Positions 47,922 through 57,417 of a stretch of 64,000 nucleotides of DNA are shown here, in pieces. A program made the translations under genes and the position numbers. Origin of the DNA: Alphaproteobacteria bacterium (GTDB lineage: Bacteria; Pseudomonadota; Alphaproteobacteria; Rhizobiales; Aestuariivirgaceae); the NCBI GenBank assembly GCA_024640405.1, contig JAHEFB010000008.1, positions 51,454 through 115,453 on the forward strand. Direction: 5' to 3'. The first letter of the stretch is position 1. Every line of letters starts with the position of its first letter. A model generated the notes under the pieces. The model saw only the letters and a program-made list of their open reading frames with translations, made no database searches and was not told the origin of the DNA.

Positions 47922-49031
47922 TCATTCCGCTGGCTGGCTGGCCGATCCGCCGGTATCAGGTGCAGACTTGGATTTCTGCTCCATCTCCTCGACCCACAGG
48001 CTGTGATGTTCGCGCGCCCAGTTGGTGTCAACTTCACCCGACCCCATGGCATCAAAAGCGCCTTCCATGCCGACAGAGCCGATATAGATATGACCGAGAA
48101 TGATAACGATGAAGGCAACGCCTACTATCGCATGCCATATCTGATTGAGTTGCTGCTCCTGCAGGGGCGATACGGTGGTGGGAAGATCGAAACCCACTGC
48201 GTTGAGGACTGCAAACGTTTTTGCCATAAATGCCGTTTCAAACGGAAACATCAGGGCAATACCGGACAATGAAATCGAAATCGTCAGAATGGTAACGCAC
48301 CAGAACAGGATTTTCTGGCCTGCGTTGAATTTCTTCGCCGCCGGATGAGAGCCCTTGATAAGCAGTCCGCCTCCCTTGAGCAGCCAGACCAGATCGTGCC
48401 GGTTGGGAAAATTGTGAACTACCCACAGTATAAAGGCCAGCGCCACGCCGGCCATGAATGAAAAAGCAAGGTAATTATGCAGGTACTTGCCCCACATGGT
48501 CATGGAGGCAAACACCTCCTTGCCGATGACCGGCATCAGCACATAGCGACCGAACAACATGTTTAGTCCCGACAGAGCCAGCACGATAAACGACCCTGCC
48601 ATCAGCCAGTGTGCAAACCGCTCCAGATCATTAAACCGCTGCATCGTAACACCGGATTTGCCATGTTCGACCCTGATGCGGCCGCGCAAAAGGAAGAATA
48701 GTGCCAGCAGAAACAGCATACCAAACAGGGCATAGGCAGAATAAAGGCTCAAAGGTCCATTGCGAACCGCGCGATAGTCGGTATCACCTTCCGACTGGAT
48801 CAGCATGCCGGCCTTCTTGTCCGGAATCGAGACATTGCCGGTTGCCCCTTTACGGATCATGCTCCAGAAACCGGTATTCAGGTCCGTGCTCTGCGCTTCG
48901 GTTGCAACATCCGGGTTTGCCGACTGGGCGACGGCCGGGTTGCTCAAACTACCCACTGCAAGCATTGTTACCGCAATAAGAGCCATGCATACGGTTCGTA
49001 TGGTTTTGACAATGTCGGTGCTGGATTTCAT
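47922..49031 (-). CDS. Formate dehydrogenase subunit gamma (cytochrome b556)
   Basis: VTMQRFNDLERFAHWLMAGSFIVLALSGLNMLFGRYVLMPVIGKEVFASMTMWGKYLHNYLAFSFMAGVALAFILWVVHNFPNRHDL. Confidence 0.93.
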   Translation of the reverse strand: MKSSTDIVKTIRTVCMALIAVTMLAVGSLSNPAVAQSANPDVATEAQSTDLNTGFWSMIRKGATGNVSIPDKKAGMLIQSEGDTDYRAVRNGPLSLYSAYALFGMLFLLALFFLLRGRIRVEHGKSGVTMQRFNDLERFAHWLMAGSFIVLALSGLNMLFGRYVLMPVIGKEVFASMTMWGKYLHNYLAFSFMAGVALAFILWVVHNFPNRHDLVWLLKGGGLLIKGSHPAAKKFNAGQKILFWCVTILTISISLSGIALMFPFETAFMAKTFAVLNAVGFDLPTTVSPLQEQQLNQIWHAIVGVAFIVIILGHIYIGSVGMEGAFDAMGSGEVDTNWAREHHSLWVEEMEQKSKSAPDTGGSASQPAE

Positions 49032-49105
49032 AACGCTGGTCCCCTTGGGTTGCCCGTTTCAGACAAGAATTTTTCTGCCGCGCAAATTGCGGCCGTCAAT
49101 CTGGT

Positions 49106-49354
49106 TCATACGCCGCCGCCGCGCTGAATTCTCATGCGTCCGCGCAATTGTTGCCTTGCGTCATCGCTCAGGGTTTCATCCACCTTGCCGCTGTAAACAC
49201 CTTTTTCACCGGATACTGAGCGTGTGGTTTCACTCTCCTGGCAGCCTGTCAGCAGACCGACAGATATCGCCAACACTAAAAACCGAACGGTTTTTGAAAA
49301 ATCAAACAAAATCACCCCTCCAGGCGCGGCACGGCAAAACCAGAACCGGTACAA
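49106..49354 (-). CDS. Small putative lipoprotein between fdh beta and gamma subunit genes
   Basis: FLVLAISVGLLTGCQESETTRSVSGEKGVYSGKVDETLSDDARQQLRGRMRIQRGGGV, lipobox LLTGC; start position uncertain. Confidence 0.6.
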   Translation of the reverse strand: MYRFWFCRAAPGGVILFDFSKTVRFLVLAISVGLLTGCQESETTRSVSGEKGVYSGKVDETLSDDARQQLRGRMRIQRGGGV

Positions 49355-49402
49355 ATTCAGCCAAATGTGGCATTCGGCAAGACTGCAGTCACCTGGAACA
49401 AA

Positions 49403-49422
49403 GGCGGCGATTTCTCGCCGCC
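49403..49422. promoter_or_regulatory. Intercistronic stem-loop in the FDH operon
   Basis: GGCGGCGA TTTC TCGCCGCC perfect 8-bp stem; GAAA tetraloop on the transcribed strand. Confidence 0.55.
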
Positions 49423-49464
49423 CCGTCCAGATTCCACATATATTTCCAAATCATCGATATGACC

Positions 49465-49491
49465 GTCAGGAACCGCACGGCAGTTCCTGAC
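49465..49491. promoter_or_regulatory. Second intercistronic stem-loop downstream of the fdh beta subunit gene
   Basis: GTCAGGAAC CGCACGGCA GTTCCTGAC perfect 9-bp stem, 17 bp after the beta-subunit stop codon. Confidence 0.55.
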
Positions 49492-49507
49492 TGTTTCATG
49501 TCGGCGT

Positions 49508-50101
49508 TTAAGAGCCAGAACCGGGATAGGCCTTGCCCCATCCCCAGGCACCAGATCCAAAGCCACGTGCAACCACACGCTCACGATAGATGTTCGACAC
49601 CTGGTCGCCATCACCGGCAAGCAATGCCTTGGTCGCGCACATTTCTGCACAAAGCGGCAGTTTGCCCTCGGCCAGACGGTTGCGGCCATACTTTTGGAAC
49701 TCCTCACGGGAATTGGCTTCCTCGGGACCACCGGCGCAGAAGGTACATTTGTCCATCTTGCCGCGAGAGCCGAAGTTGCCGACCTGCGGGAACTGCGGCG
49801 CGCCAAACGGACACGCGTAGAAACAGTACCCACAACCGATACAGAGATCTTTGTTGTGCAGGACCACGCCCTCGGTAGACTGATAGAAACAGTCAACCGG
49901 GCACACAGCCATGCAAGGTGCATCTGAACAATGCATGCAGGCAACCGAGATTGAGCGTTCGCCGGGTTTGCCGTCATTGATGGTGACGACGCGGCGGCGG
50001 TTTACTCCCCACGGAACCTCATGTTCGTTCTTACACGCGGTGACACAGGCGTTGCATTCGATGCAACGTTCAGCATCACACAGGAACTTCATGCGAGCCA
50101 T
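49508..50101 (-). CDS. Formate dehydrogenase iron-sulfur (beta) subunit
   Basis: MKFLCDAERCIECNACVTACKNEHEVPWGVNRRRVVTINDG...CMHCSDAPCMAVCPVDCFY...CIGCGYCFYACPFGAPQFP. Confidence 0.95.
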   Translation of the reverse strand: MARMKFLCDAERCIECNACVTACKNEHEVPWGVNRRRVVTINDGKPGERSISVACMHCSDAPCMAVCPVDCFYQSTEGVVLHNKDLCIGCGYCFYACPFGAPQFPQVGNFGSRGKMDKCTFCAGGPEEANSREEFQKYGRNRLAEGKLPLCAEMCATKALLAGDGDQVSNIYRERVVARGFGSGAWGWGKAYPGSGS

Positions 50102-50113
50102 TCTGTATCCTCC

Positions 50114-53062
50114 TTATGCTTTTGCAATTTTGCAGAGAGTGGTCTTGGACTCCTGCATCTGGGTAACCGCGTCGTAGCCATAGGTCTGCGCCGTATTGGA
50201 CGCCTCGCCCAGGACAAACGGGTCGGCACCCGCAGGATAATTGGCGCGCAGGTCTTCACCCTGCATATGACCACCGAAGTGGAACGGCATGAAGGCGACG
50301 CCTCTGCCAACCCGCTCGGTAACCATGGCCATTACCTTGACCTTGCCCTTTTCAGGGCCCTCTACCCAGACCGTATCCCCGTTTCTGATATCGAGATCAT
50401 TGGCATCAACCGGGTTGATCTCGACGAACATGTCCTGCTGAAGCTCAGCAAGCCACGGGTTCGACCGGGTTTCGTCACCACCACCTTCATATTCCACCAG
50501 GCGGCCCGATGTCAGAATAATCGGATACTCTTTCGAGAAATCGTTCTTCTGAATCGATTCATACAAGGTCGGAAGACGATGCATGTGACGGTCCTTGAAG
50601 GTGGCGTACTTGGGCAGAAGATCACGCCGAGGTGTGTACAACGGTTCGCGATGCAACGGCACCGGATCCGGGAACGTCCACACAACAGTGCGGGCCTTGG
50701 CATTTCCGAACGGAGCGCAACCATGTTTGATTGCAACCCGCTGGATACCGCCTGACAGGTCAACCTTCCAGTTGATCTTGTCGAGTTTTTCCTGATCGTC
50801 AGTTCCGGCAACCTTCTTGATGGCAGCAAGTTCGTCTGCCGTCAGATCGCCGTCCCAGCCGAGCTTACGCAACATGCCGTAGGTGAACTCAGGATATCCA
50901 TCCTTGATTTCAGAGCCTACGGAGTAAGCTCCCTCGGCCAGCATGTTGGCACCGCCCCATTCATCTGGTGCCTTCACACCAAAGCGAGCACGGAACGTCA
51001 GACCACCCTCAGCCACCGGCTTGGAGTTGTCGTACAGGTTCGGGGTGCCGGGATGCTTCATTTCCGGTGTACCCCATGACGGCCATGGCAAACCATAATA
51101 GTCTCCATCCGCCGGACCACCACGTGCCTGCAGCGTTGTCCTGTCGAACGTATGCTGGTTGGCCATGTGCATCTTGAGACGCTCCGGTGACTGCCCGGTA
51201 TAACCGATCGTCCACATGCCGCGGTTGATCTCCCGCAGAGTGTCTTCGATGCTTGGCTCCTTGACAGTCAGCTTGCCAATCTTGGTTTCTTCAACCTTGA
51301 TATTGCGGAAGAACCGGTCAGCAAAACCGAATTTCTCGGCAAACATCTGCATGATGACATGATCCGGCAGGGACTCGAACAATGGGTCCATGACCTTGTC
51401 ACGCCACTGCAGCGACCGGTTCGATGCGGTGACCGAACCATAGGTTTCGAACTGCGTGGAAGCTGGCAGCAGATAGACACCGTCCTTGCGGCCGTGCATG
51501 ACGGCAGACATGGTCGGATAAGGATCAACCACCACCAAAAGGTCGAGTTTGGCCATTGCCTTCTGCATGTCAGGCAGACGGGTCTGCGAGTTGGGCGCGT
51601 GGCCCCAGAACACCATGGCGCGGACATTGTCCGGCTGATCGATGTTCTCTTTCGCTTCCAGGACACCGTCGATCCAGCGCGAGACGGGAATACCCTTCTC
51701 GTTCATCAACTCCTTGTCCTTGCCGTCCTTGTCCTTGCGGGTGGCGAAACGACCCTTCAGCCAGTCAAGGTCTTCTTCCCAGACGCGCGACCAGTGAGCC
51801 CATGCACCTTTAGACAGACCATAGTAGCCCGGCAGAGTGTCCATCAGAACGCCAAGGTCGGTAGCGCCCTGCACGTTGTCATGTCCGCGGAAGATGTTGG
51901 CTCCACCGCCGGCGGTTCCCATGTTGCCGAGGGCAAGCTGCAAGACACAGTAAGCGCGTGTATTGTTGTTGCCATTGGTGTGCTGGGTGCCGCCCATGCA
52001 CCATACAATGGTGCCAGGCTTGTTCTGGGCCATGGTGCGGGCAACGCGCTTCATCTGCGAGCCGGGAACACCGGTGACCTTTTCAACCTCTTCGGGAGTC
52101 CATTTTGCAACTTCCTCCTTGATGTACTCCATACCCCAGACACGACGGGAGATGAAATCCTTGTCTTCCCAGCCGTTTTCGAAGATGTGGTACAATACAC
52201 CCCAGATCAGCGCCACGTCAGTACCGGAACGGAACCGGACATATTCGGTGGCGTGAGCAGCGGTACGCGTAAAGCGAGGATCACAAACAATGAATGCAGC
52301 GTTGTTTTCTTCCTTGGCCTTCAGCATGTGCAGCAAAGACACTGGATGTGCCTCGGCCGGATTGCCGCCAATCAGGAAGATGGCACGCGAATTATGCATG
52401 TCATTGTAGGAGTTGGTCATCGCACCATAGCCCCAGGTGTTGGCAACACCGGCAACCGTGGTGGAGTGACAGATACGCGCCTGATGGTCACCATTGTTGG
52501 TGCCCCAGTAAGCGTAGAACTTGCGGAACAGATAAGCCTGTTCGTTATTATGCTTGGCAGAGCCCAGCCAGTACACTGAATCGGGGCCGGATTTCTCGCG
52601 AATATCCAGCATCTTGTCGCCGATTTCGTTGATGGCTTCTTCCCATGACACTTTCTGCCATTTGCCGTCCACGAGCTTGGTTGGGTATTTCAGGCGGCGC
52701 TCCCCGTGAGCATGCTCGCGAACCGCAGCACCTTTTGCGCAGTGTGCGCCAAGATTGAACGGGCTGTCATAGCCAGGTTCCTGGCCTACCCATACACCGT
52801 TGGTTGTTTCCGCCAGCACGGTGCAACCAACCGAACAGTGCGTACACACTGATTTCTTGATTTCAACCGCACCGGAATCCGATGCTGCCTCAGCCTTGCG
52901 CACCATTCCCGACGATAGTGTCGATGCTGCCGCAAGACCGCCTACTGCAAGTCCTGAACGGCGCAAGAATGTCCGCCTGTCAATCGCTCCACCGGTCAAA
53001 TCGGTGAGGGCCGATGACAGTCGAGGGCCGAACGCCACCTCTCCCGTCTTCTTCCTGAGCAT
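50114..53062 (-). CDS. Formate dehydrogenase alpha (molybdopterin/tungstopterin) subunit, cysteine form
   Basis: Twin-arginine leader DRRTFLRRSGLAVGGLAA; CTHCSVGCTVLAE 4Fe-4S motif; ARICHSTTVAGVANTWGYGAMTNSYNDM with Cys in place of Sec. Confidence 0.96.
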   Translation of the reverse strand: MLRKKTGEVAFGPRLSSALTDLTGGAIDRRTFLRRSGLAVGGLAAASTLSSGMVRKAEAASDSGAVEIKKSVCTHCSVGCTVLAETTNGVWVGQEPGYDSPFNLGAHCAKGAAVREHAHGERRLKYPTKLVDGKWQKVSWEEAINEIGDKMLDIREKSGPDSVYWLGSAKHNNEQAYLFRKFYAYWGTNNGDHQARICHSTTVAGVANTWGYGAMTNSYNDMHNSRAIFLIGGNPAEAHPVSLLHMLKAKEENNAAFIVCDPRFTRTAAHATEYVRFRSGTDVALIWGVLYHIFENGWEDKDFISRRVWGMEYIKEEVAKWTPEEVEKVTGVPGSQMKRVARTMAQNKPGTIVWCMGGTQHTNGNNNTRAYCVLQLALGNMGTAGGGANIFRGHDNVQGATDLGVLMDTLPGYYGLSKGAWAHWSRVWEEDLDWLKGRFATRKDKDGKDKELMNEKGIPVSRWIDGVLEAKENIDQPDNVRAMVFWGHAPNSQTRLPDMQKAMAKLDLLVVVDPYPTMSAVMHGRKDGVYLLPASTQFETYGSVTASNRSLQWRDKVMDPLFESLPDHVIMQMFAEKFGFADRFFRNIKVEETKIGKLTVKEPSIEDTLREINRGMWTIGYTGQSPERLKMHMANQHTFDRTTLQARGGPADGDYYGLPWPSWGTPEMKHPGTPNLYDNSKPVAEGGLTFRARFGVKAPDEWGGANMLAEGAYSVGSEIKDGYPEFTYGMLRKLGWDGDLTADELAAIKKVAGTDDQEKLDKINWKVDLSGGIQRVAIKHGCAPFGNAKARTVVWTFPDPVPLHREPLYTPRRDLLPKYATFKDRHMHRLPTLYESIQKNDFSKEYPIILTSGRLVEYEGGGDETRSNPWLAELQQDMFVEINPVDANDLDIRNGDTVWVEGPEKGKVKVMAMVTERVGRGVAFMPFHFGGHMQGEDLRANYPAGADPFVLGEASNTAQTYGYDAVTQMQESKTTLCKIAKA

Positions 53063-53141
53063 GATTTTCCTCCAGATGCGACGCCACTACTGGCGCCTGA
53101 TTTAAGTCCTTAAAGTCCGCAAATTCAGTTCCCGATGAAAA

Positions 53142-53336
53142 CTAGAATGCGGCAAGCTTGTAGTAAGTCTTGACGTGTTCAGTTTCCTGATAACCCGCAG
53201 CGCCCTCAACAGGCTCTGCAGCTTCTGCCGCAACCGATCCGGCAGCAACTGCTGCAGTTCCGGTTACAGCGGACACACCAGCAAGTTTCAGGAAATTACG
53301 ACGGCCTGCGGCCACCCTTTCACTTCCTTTTGCCAT
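53142..53336 (-). CDS. Small twin-arginine signal-domain protein (FDH-associated)
   Basis: GRRNFLKLAGVSAVTGTAAVAAGSVAAEAAEPVEGAAGYQETEHVKTYYKLAAF. Confidence 0.85.
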   Translation of the reverse strand: MAKGSERVAAGRRNFLKLAGVSAVTGTAAVAAGSVAAEAAEPVEGAAGYQETEHVKTYYKLAAF

Positions 53337-53389
53337 TTTCCGCTCCTTCAGTTGTGGACGGCAAGCCGTCCGGTCGAAATAGTAAAGGC

Positions 53390-53992
53390 TCAGACCATCA
53401 AGAAGGCCTGATCCTCCACATCCATAAACGCTGCGCCCAACTGCCCGATACAGGCGTAGAATACCGATGAGCGCGCACCTTCAAGATCTGTAAAAAAGTG
53501 TTTGGCCCATGATCCGATATGAGCCTGGAAAAATCTCTTCTGTTCGTCGAGATCAAGTGCTTCACCGAAGTCGCCGACGATCAGTCCGGCCATCATTTCG
53601 CAAAGGGCCGCGATATGATCTTCGGGCTCCGACACATCACCACTTCGCTCAATGCCGAGACGGCTCATATCGTTGCGCAGACGCGCCAGCGGCTTTTCGT
53701 GCAGAAATCCAGTCAGATAATACGATCCGTATGGCACCAGTTCGCCACGCCCCACTCCGATGAACAGGTCGTGATACTCCCGGGACACTTCTTCCGGACT
53801 GGTCTTTGCGGCGACCCGGGTAATGGCGGAAACCGCCTGACCAATGGGAGTATCGTCGCCATGCATGTCGGCAAATACATCCAGGTCGCGACGGGACGGT
53901 CCAGCACACAAACTGCTGGCAAGCAATCTGTAGAGATTGGCCCGCAATACGTCTTCTTCGGAAACTGACAGCGCTAACCTAGCCTCACCCAT
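53390..53992 (-). CDS. TorD/DmsD family molecular chaperone
   Basis: VLRANLYRLLASSLCAGPSRRDLDVF...VSREYHDLFIGVGRGELVPYGSYYLTGFLHEKPLARLRNDMSRLGIERS...PEDHIAALCEMMAGLI. Confidence 0.93.
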   Translation of the reverse strand: MGEARLALSVSEEDVLRANLYRLLASSLCAGPSRRDLDVFADMHGDDTPIGQAVSAITRVAAKTSPEEVSREYHDLFIGVGRGELVPYGSYYLTGFLHEKPLARLRNDMSRLGIERSGDVSEPEDHIAALCEMMAGLIVGDFGEALDLDEQKRFFQAHIGSWAKHFFTDLEGARSSVFYACIGQLGAAFMDVEDQAFLMV

Positions 53993-54143
53993 ACCTGATT
54001 ATCGAGGCCGCACCCTTCAAACGGAGTACGTTCCTCGCCTTCCTCTCCTAATTGCCAGACAGAATGACGCAGCACTGGCGAGTTAGGCAAGTTTATTCCA
54101 ACCGGTTTTGTCAGGCTTTCACCATCTGGTAATGTAGAGTAAA

Positions 54144-55346
54144 TTACTCAACAATTATCCGTGGCGCGGCTCGCTTTTGCCCCGCGGAATCGCCCAAAAC
54201 CGACGTCCAGACGGTTTCGGCAATCTTGCGATATAGTCCTGCATGATGGGAATCCGGCGCTGAAACAACGATGGGTTGCCCAGAATCAGAACGCGCGCGC
54301 AAATCCTTATCCAACGGCACCTCACCCAAAAACGGCAGGCCAAGCTTTTCGGCTTCATCGCGCGCGCCGCCGTGACCAAAGATTTCGTGGCGCTCGCCAC
54401 ACTTGGAACAGGTGAAGTAACTCATGTTCTCTACGATGCCCAGAACCGGCACATTGACCTTTCGGAACATGTTCAGTCCCTTGCGGGCGTCAATCAATGC
54501 CAGGTCCTGCGGCGTGGACACAATGACGGCGCCGGACAGCGGTGTCTGCTGTGCCAGAGTCAACTGGGCATCACCAGTCCCCGGCGGCATGTCGACAACC
54601 AGGACATCCAGATCACCCCAGGCGACTTCCCGCAACATCTGCTGCAATGCTGACATAACCATGGGGCCGCGCCAGATCATCGGTGTATCTTCGTCGACCA
54701 GGAATCCCATGGACATGGCCTTGAGACCGAATCCATTAAGTGGTTTCAAGGTGCGCGAGCCTGGAGCCTCCGGTTCGGGCCGGCCGGTGATACCCAACAG
54801 GCGCGGCACGGAAGGGCCGTAGATGTCGGCATCCAGAATACCGACTTTCAGCCCGTTTGCCTGCAATCCCAGGGCCAGATTGACCGATGTGGTTGACTTG
54901 CCAACCCCGCCTTTTCCCGACGCCACGGCGATGATGTATTTTACACCCGGCACTCCGGCCATGGTCTGTGCGGCCTGGGCCTTGGGGCCCGGTCGTTGCA
55001 CAGGCGGTGGCGGCGCCATGTTGGCTCCTGCCGGCGGCGGGGTCTGGCCCGCAGCGGGGCGTGAACCCGCTTTAACCTCCGCCGTCAGGGCGGCCATGAC
55101 CTTGCTGACGCCTGCAACCTTGCTTACGGCTTTTTCAGCCGCCTGGCGCAGTGGTTCAAGTTCACCGGCGCGGGACGCTTCCACGGTTATGGCAAACATC
55201 ACATTGTCGCCGCTGACTACCACGTCGGACACCAGGCCAAGTGAAACCAGGTCGCCGTCAAGATCCGGTCCGCGCACCTTTGCAAGGGCTGCCATGACCT
55301 GCTGTTTGTCTACCATGTCAAAAAGTCCCGGAACGCAAACCGCCAT
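54144..55346 (-). CDS. Mrp/NBP35 family P-loop ATPase (Fe-S cluster carrier)
   Basis: IIAVASGKGGVGKSTTSVNLALGLQANGLKVGILDADIYGPSVPRLLG...DVLVVDMPPGTGDAQLTLAQ; C-terminal CSKCGERHEIFGHGG. True start possibly 55316 (MVDKQQV). Confidence 0.95.
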   Translation of the reverse strand: MAVCVPGLFDMVDKQQVMAALAKVRGPDLDGDLVSLGLVSDVVVSGDNVMFAITVEASRAGELEPLRQAAEKAVSKVAGVSKVMAALTAEVKAGSRPAAGQTPPPAGANMAPPPPVQRPGPKAQAAQTMAGVPGVKYIIAVASGKGGVGKSTTSVNLALGLQANGLKVGILDADIYGPSVPRLLGITGRPEPEAPGSRTLKPLNGFGLKAMSMGFLVDEDTPMIWRGPMVMSALQQMLREVAWGDLDVLVVDMPPGTGDAQLTLAQQTPLSGAVIVSTPQDLALIDARKGLNMFRKVNVPVLGIVENMSYFTCSKCGERHEIFGHGGARDEAEKLGLPFLGEVPLDKDLRARSDSGQPIVVSAPDSHHAGLYRKIAETVWTSVLGDSAGQKRAAPRIIVE

Positions 55347-55425
55347 TTCCGTGGCGGCGAGTTTTTCTTGTTGTTTGTGAAACGGTTCAAACCATTGAAA
55401 ATCATAATATAAACTGGAACTACAG

Positions 55426-56292
55426 TCAGCGCTTTTTCTGCGCGCCTCCCAGTTCCACGGTTATATCATTGGCGATCTTGCTGACAAGGTCACCGAGCGC
55501 CAACACCCGCTGGTCTGTCACCCTGGCCGTGGGGCCGGAAACTGAAATTGCTCCCAATGGTTCACCATGTTCATCAAAGACGGCGGATGCCACACACCGC
55601 AGACCGATGGCATTTTCCTCATCATCGATAGAATAACCGCGCTGTTGCGACAATTCCAGATCCTGAAACAGGGCCTCTATCGAAGTATGGGTGTGGGATG
55701 TCTCGCGGGTCAGGTCGCGACCGTGCAACACCTTGCGGGTGGCTTCAGGGTTCATGTGAGACAAAATGGCTTTGCCGACGCCTGAACAATGCATTCGTGC
55801 CCGCCCGCCAGGTCCGGCAATTGCGCGCATCATCTTCTGGCACTCTACCTGGGCCAAGTATACAATCTCGCCACGATCAGCGATACCAAGATTGACGGTT
55901 TCACCCGATTGTTCCATCAGCCGGCGCATATAGGGCCGGGCAATGGTCACAACATCGCGCGAGCGTACAAAGGCAGAACCGACGCGAAACGCCTGAACAC
56001 CGATCAGCCAAACGGAACGTTCGGTATCAAACCTCACGAATCTCTCATTCTGCAAGGTGGTCAACAGACGATGGGCGGTGGAGTTGGGCAATCCAACTTC
56101 CTGTGCGACCTCAGACAATGACAGACCCGACGCATGATAGGAAAGGGCATTCAAAAGCTTCAGGGCGCGACTGAGAGATTGCACCTGCCCGGAGGCCCGC
56201 AGGATTTCCTTGCTGGGTACGCGAAATTCTTCACGCCGTGCGGCGTCTCTGTCCTTGTCCGACACCTTGTTTTCGAGCATAGATGTTACCAA
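55426..56292 (-). CDS. IclR family transcriptional regulator
   Basis: VQSLSRALKLLNALSYHASGLSLSEVAQEVGLPNSTAHRLLTTLQNERFVRFD...GRARMHCSGVGKAILSHM...YSIDDEENAIGLRCVASAVFD. Confidence 0.94.
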   Translation of the reverse strand: MVTSMLENKVSDKDRDAARREEFRVPSKEILRASGQVQSLSRALKLLNALSYHASGLSLSEVAQEVGLPNSTAHRLLTTLQNERFVRFDTERSVWLIGVQAFRVGSAFVRSRDVVTIARPYMRRLMEQSGETVNLGIADRGEIVYLAQVECQKMMRAIAGPGGRARMHCSGVGKAILSHMNPEATRKVLHGRDLTRETSHTHTSIEALFQDLELSQQRGYSIDDEENAIGLRCVASAVFDEHGEPLGAISVSGPTARVTDQRVLALGDLVSKIANDITVELGGAQKKR

Positions 56293-56509
56293 TTCAATTT
56301 CGCCTGTTACAGAGGTATATACGATGCTGTCCCACGATGTGGATTACAAACCACAAACCGGACCGTTCTTCATCCCAAAAGAACCGACAGAACCCTATAT
56401 TCCATTAAAATTTCCAGGATCAGCGGGCCATTTGGTCTAATCAACCCCGATAAACCCAGCCTAGAGTTGGCTGCACATTGTCACAGACCGAATTGGAACG
56501 CAATTCCAT

Positions 56510-57088
56510 ATGCTGGATACCCTCGTAAATAATGCCTATTGGCTACTGTATGTCGGTACCTTGATGGAGGGCGAAACCGCACTGTTGCTGGCTTCACTGG
56601 CGGCAAACCAGGGCCTTATTGATCTGATGTGGGTGATTATCATCGCATTTGCAGGCGCCACGACGGGTGATCAGGTCAGCTATCAGTTGTTCAGGCGATT
56701 TGGACCTGCGCTGGTGGCGCGCAACGCGACGTTGCAACGGCGCACCGAGAAAGCCCGCAGACTGCTGGCTGGACACCCTCTGAAATTCATTATCCTGTCG
56801 CGGTTTTTCTGGGGTTTGCGCTCAGCTTGCATGCTGGCACTGGCGGCATCCGATGTCCCGACAAGGGTGTTTGCGCCCGCCAACCTGCTCGCATGCGGGT
56901 TATGGGCCACGATTGTGGGCTCACTGGGTTATGTGTTCAGCAGCTGGGTCACTCGCATCGTCACAACCATGGACGGCCTTTCGGGCCGCGCACCGGCCGT
57001 CCTTGCAGGCCTGGCAGCGTTCATCGTGTTGATCGTACTGCTACGCAAGGCGGTCCTGAAATTCTGGCGCTCACGCGAAACGCTTTGA
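56510..57088 (+). CDS. DedA family (SNARE-associated) membrane protein
   Basis: LLYVGTLMEGETALLLASLAANQGLIDLMWVIIIAFAGATTGDQVSYQLFRRFG...FIILSRFFWGLRSACMLALAASDV. Confidence 0.86.
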   Translation: MLDTLVNNAYWLLYVGTLMEGETALLLASLAANQGLIDLMWVIIIAFAGATTGDQVSYQLFRRFGPALVARNATLQRRTEKARRLLAGHPLKFIILSRFFWGLRSACMLALAASDVPTRVFAPANLLACGLWATIVGSLGYVFSSWVTRIVTTMDGLSGRAPAVLAGLAAFIVLIVLLRKAVLKFWRSRETL

Positions 57089-57213
57089 ATTCCATTAAAG
57101 TTTTGCCTCCATAAGCCACTGCCGAAGGATCGAGTTCCTTGATTGGCTAAAAAATGTCACACCTGCTTCTTTGCTCTTGAATCTCAAGCCAAATAGCCCT
57201 AAGTCGCCTGCAC

Positions 57214-57383
57214 ACAAGCCGGCAACATGGAGACACCGGCTTGTCATTCTCCGCTAGTGCGCGGGGAGCCATTGCTGCGGTTGGCGCAGTGAGAGGTCTC
57301 GGGGCAACCCGGGGTTGGCAAGCTGGAGTAGCGACCATGCGTCGGCTTTTTTGCGTCTGAACGCCGGTTTTCCGGCATTCAGA
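57214..57383 (+). ncRNA. Candidate structured 5' leader RNA of speD-speE
   Basis: Series of hairpins: ACAAGCCGG/CCGGCTTGT (57214-57244), CTGCG/CGCAG (57275-57289), TCTGAA-c-GCCGG TTTT CCGGC-a-TTCAGA (57356-57383), ending about 35 nt before the speD ATG. Confidence 0.45.
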
Positions 57384-57417
57384 TAATTGACATCTACTGG
57401 CTGGGGAGGGACCCACA

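Noticed and set aside
48805-49878. 357-aa plus-strand ORF across the FDH beta/gamma region
   Set aside because: Antisense to clear FDH subunit genes; Arg/Cys/His/Pro-rich nonsense composition.
49357-49977. 206-aa minus-strand ORF overlapping FDH beta subunit
   Set aside because: Different frame of the same strand; the 49508..50101 frame contains the ferredoxin motifs.
52400-52520. Possible selenocysteine codon in formate dehydrogenase
   Set aside because: The alpha-subunit ORF is continuous for 982 codons and has Cys at the equivalent position (ARICHSTT); no in-frame TGA.
51359-52579. 406-aa plus-strand ORF antisense to fdh alpha subunit
   Set aside because: Shadow ORF in high-GC coding DNA; translation has no recognisable domain and the opposite strand is a clear FDH catalytic subunit.
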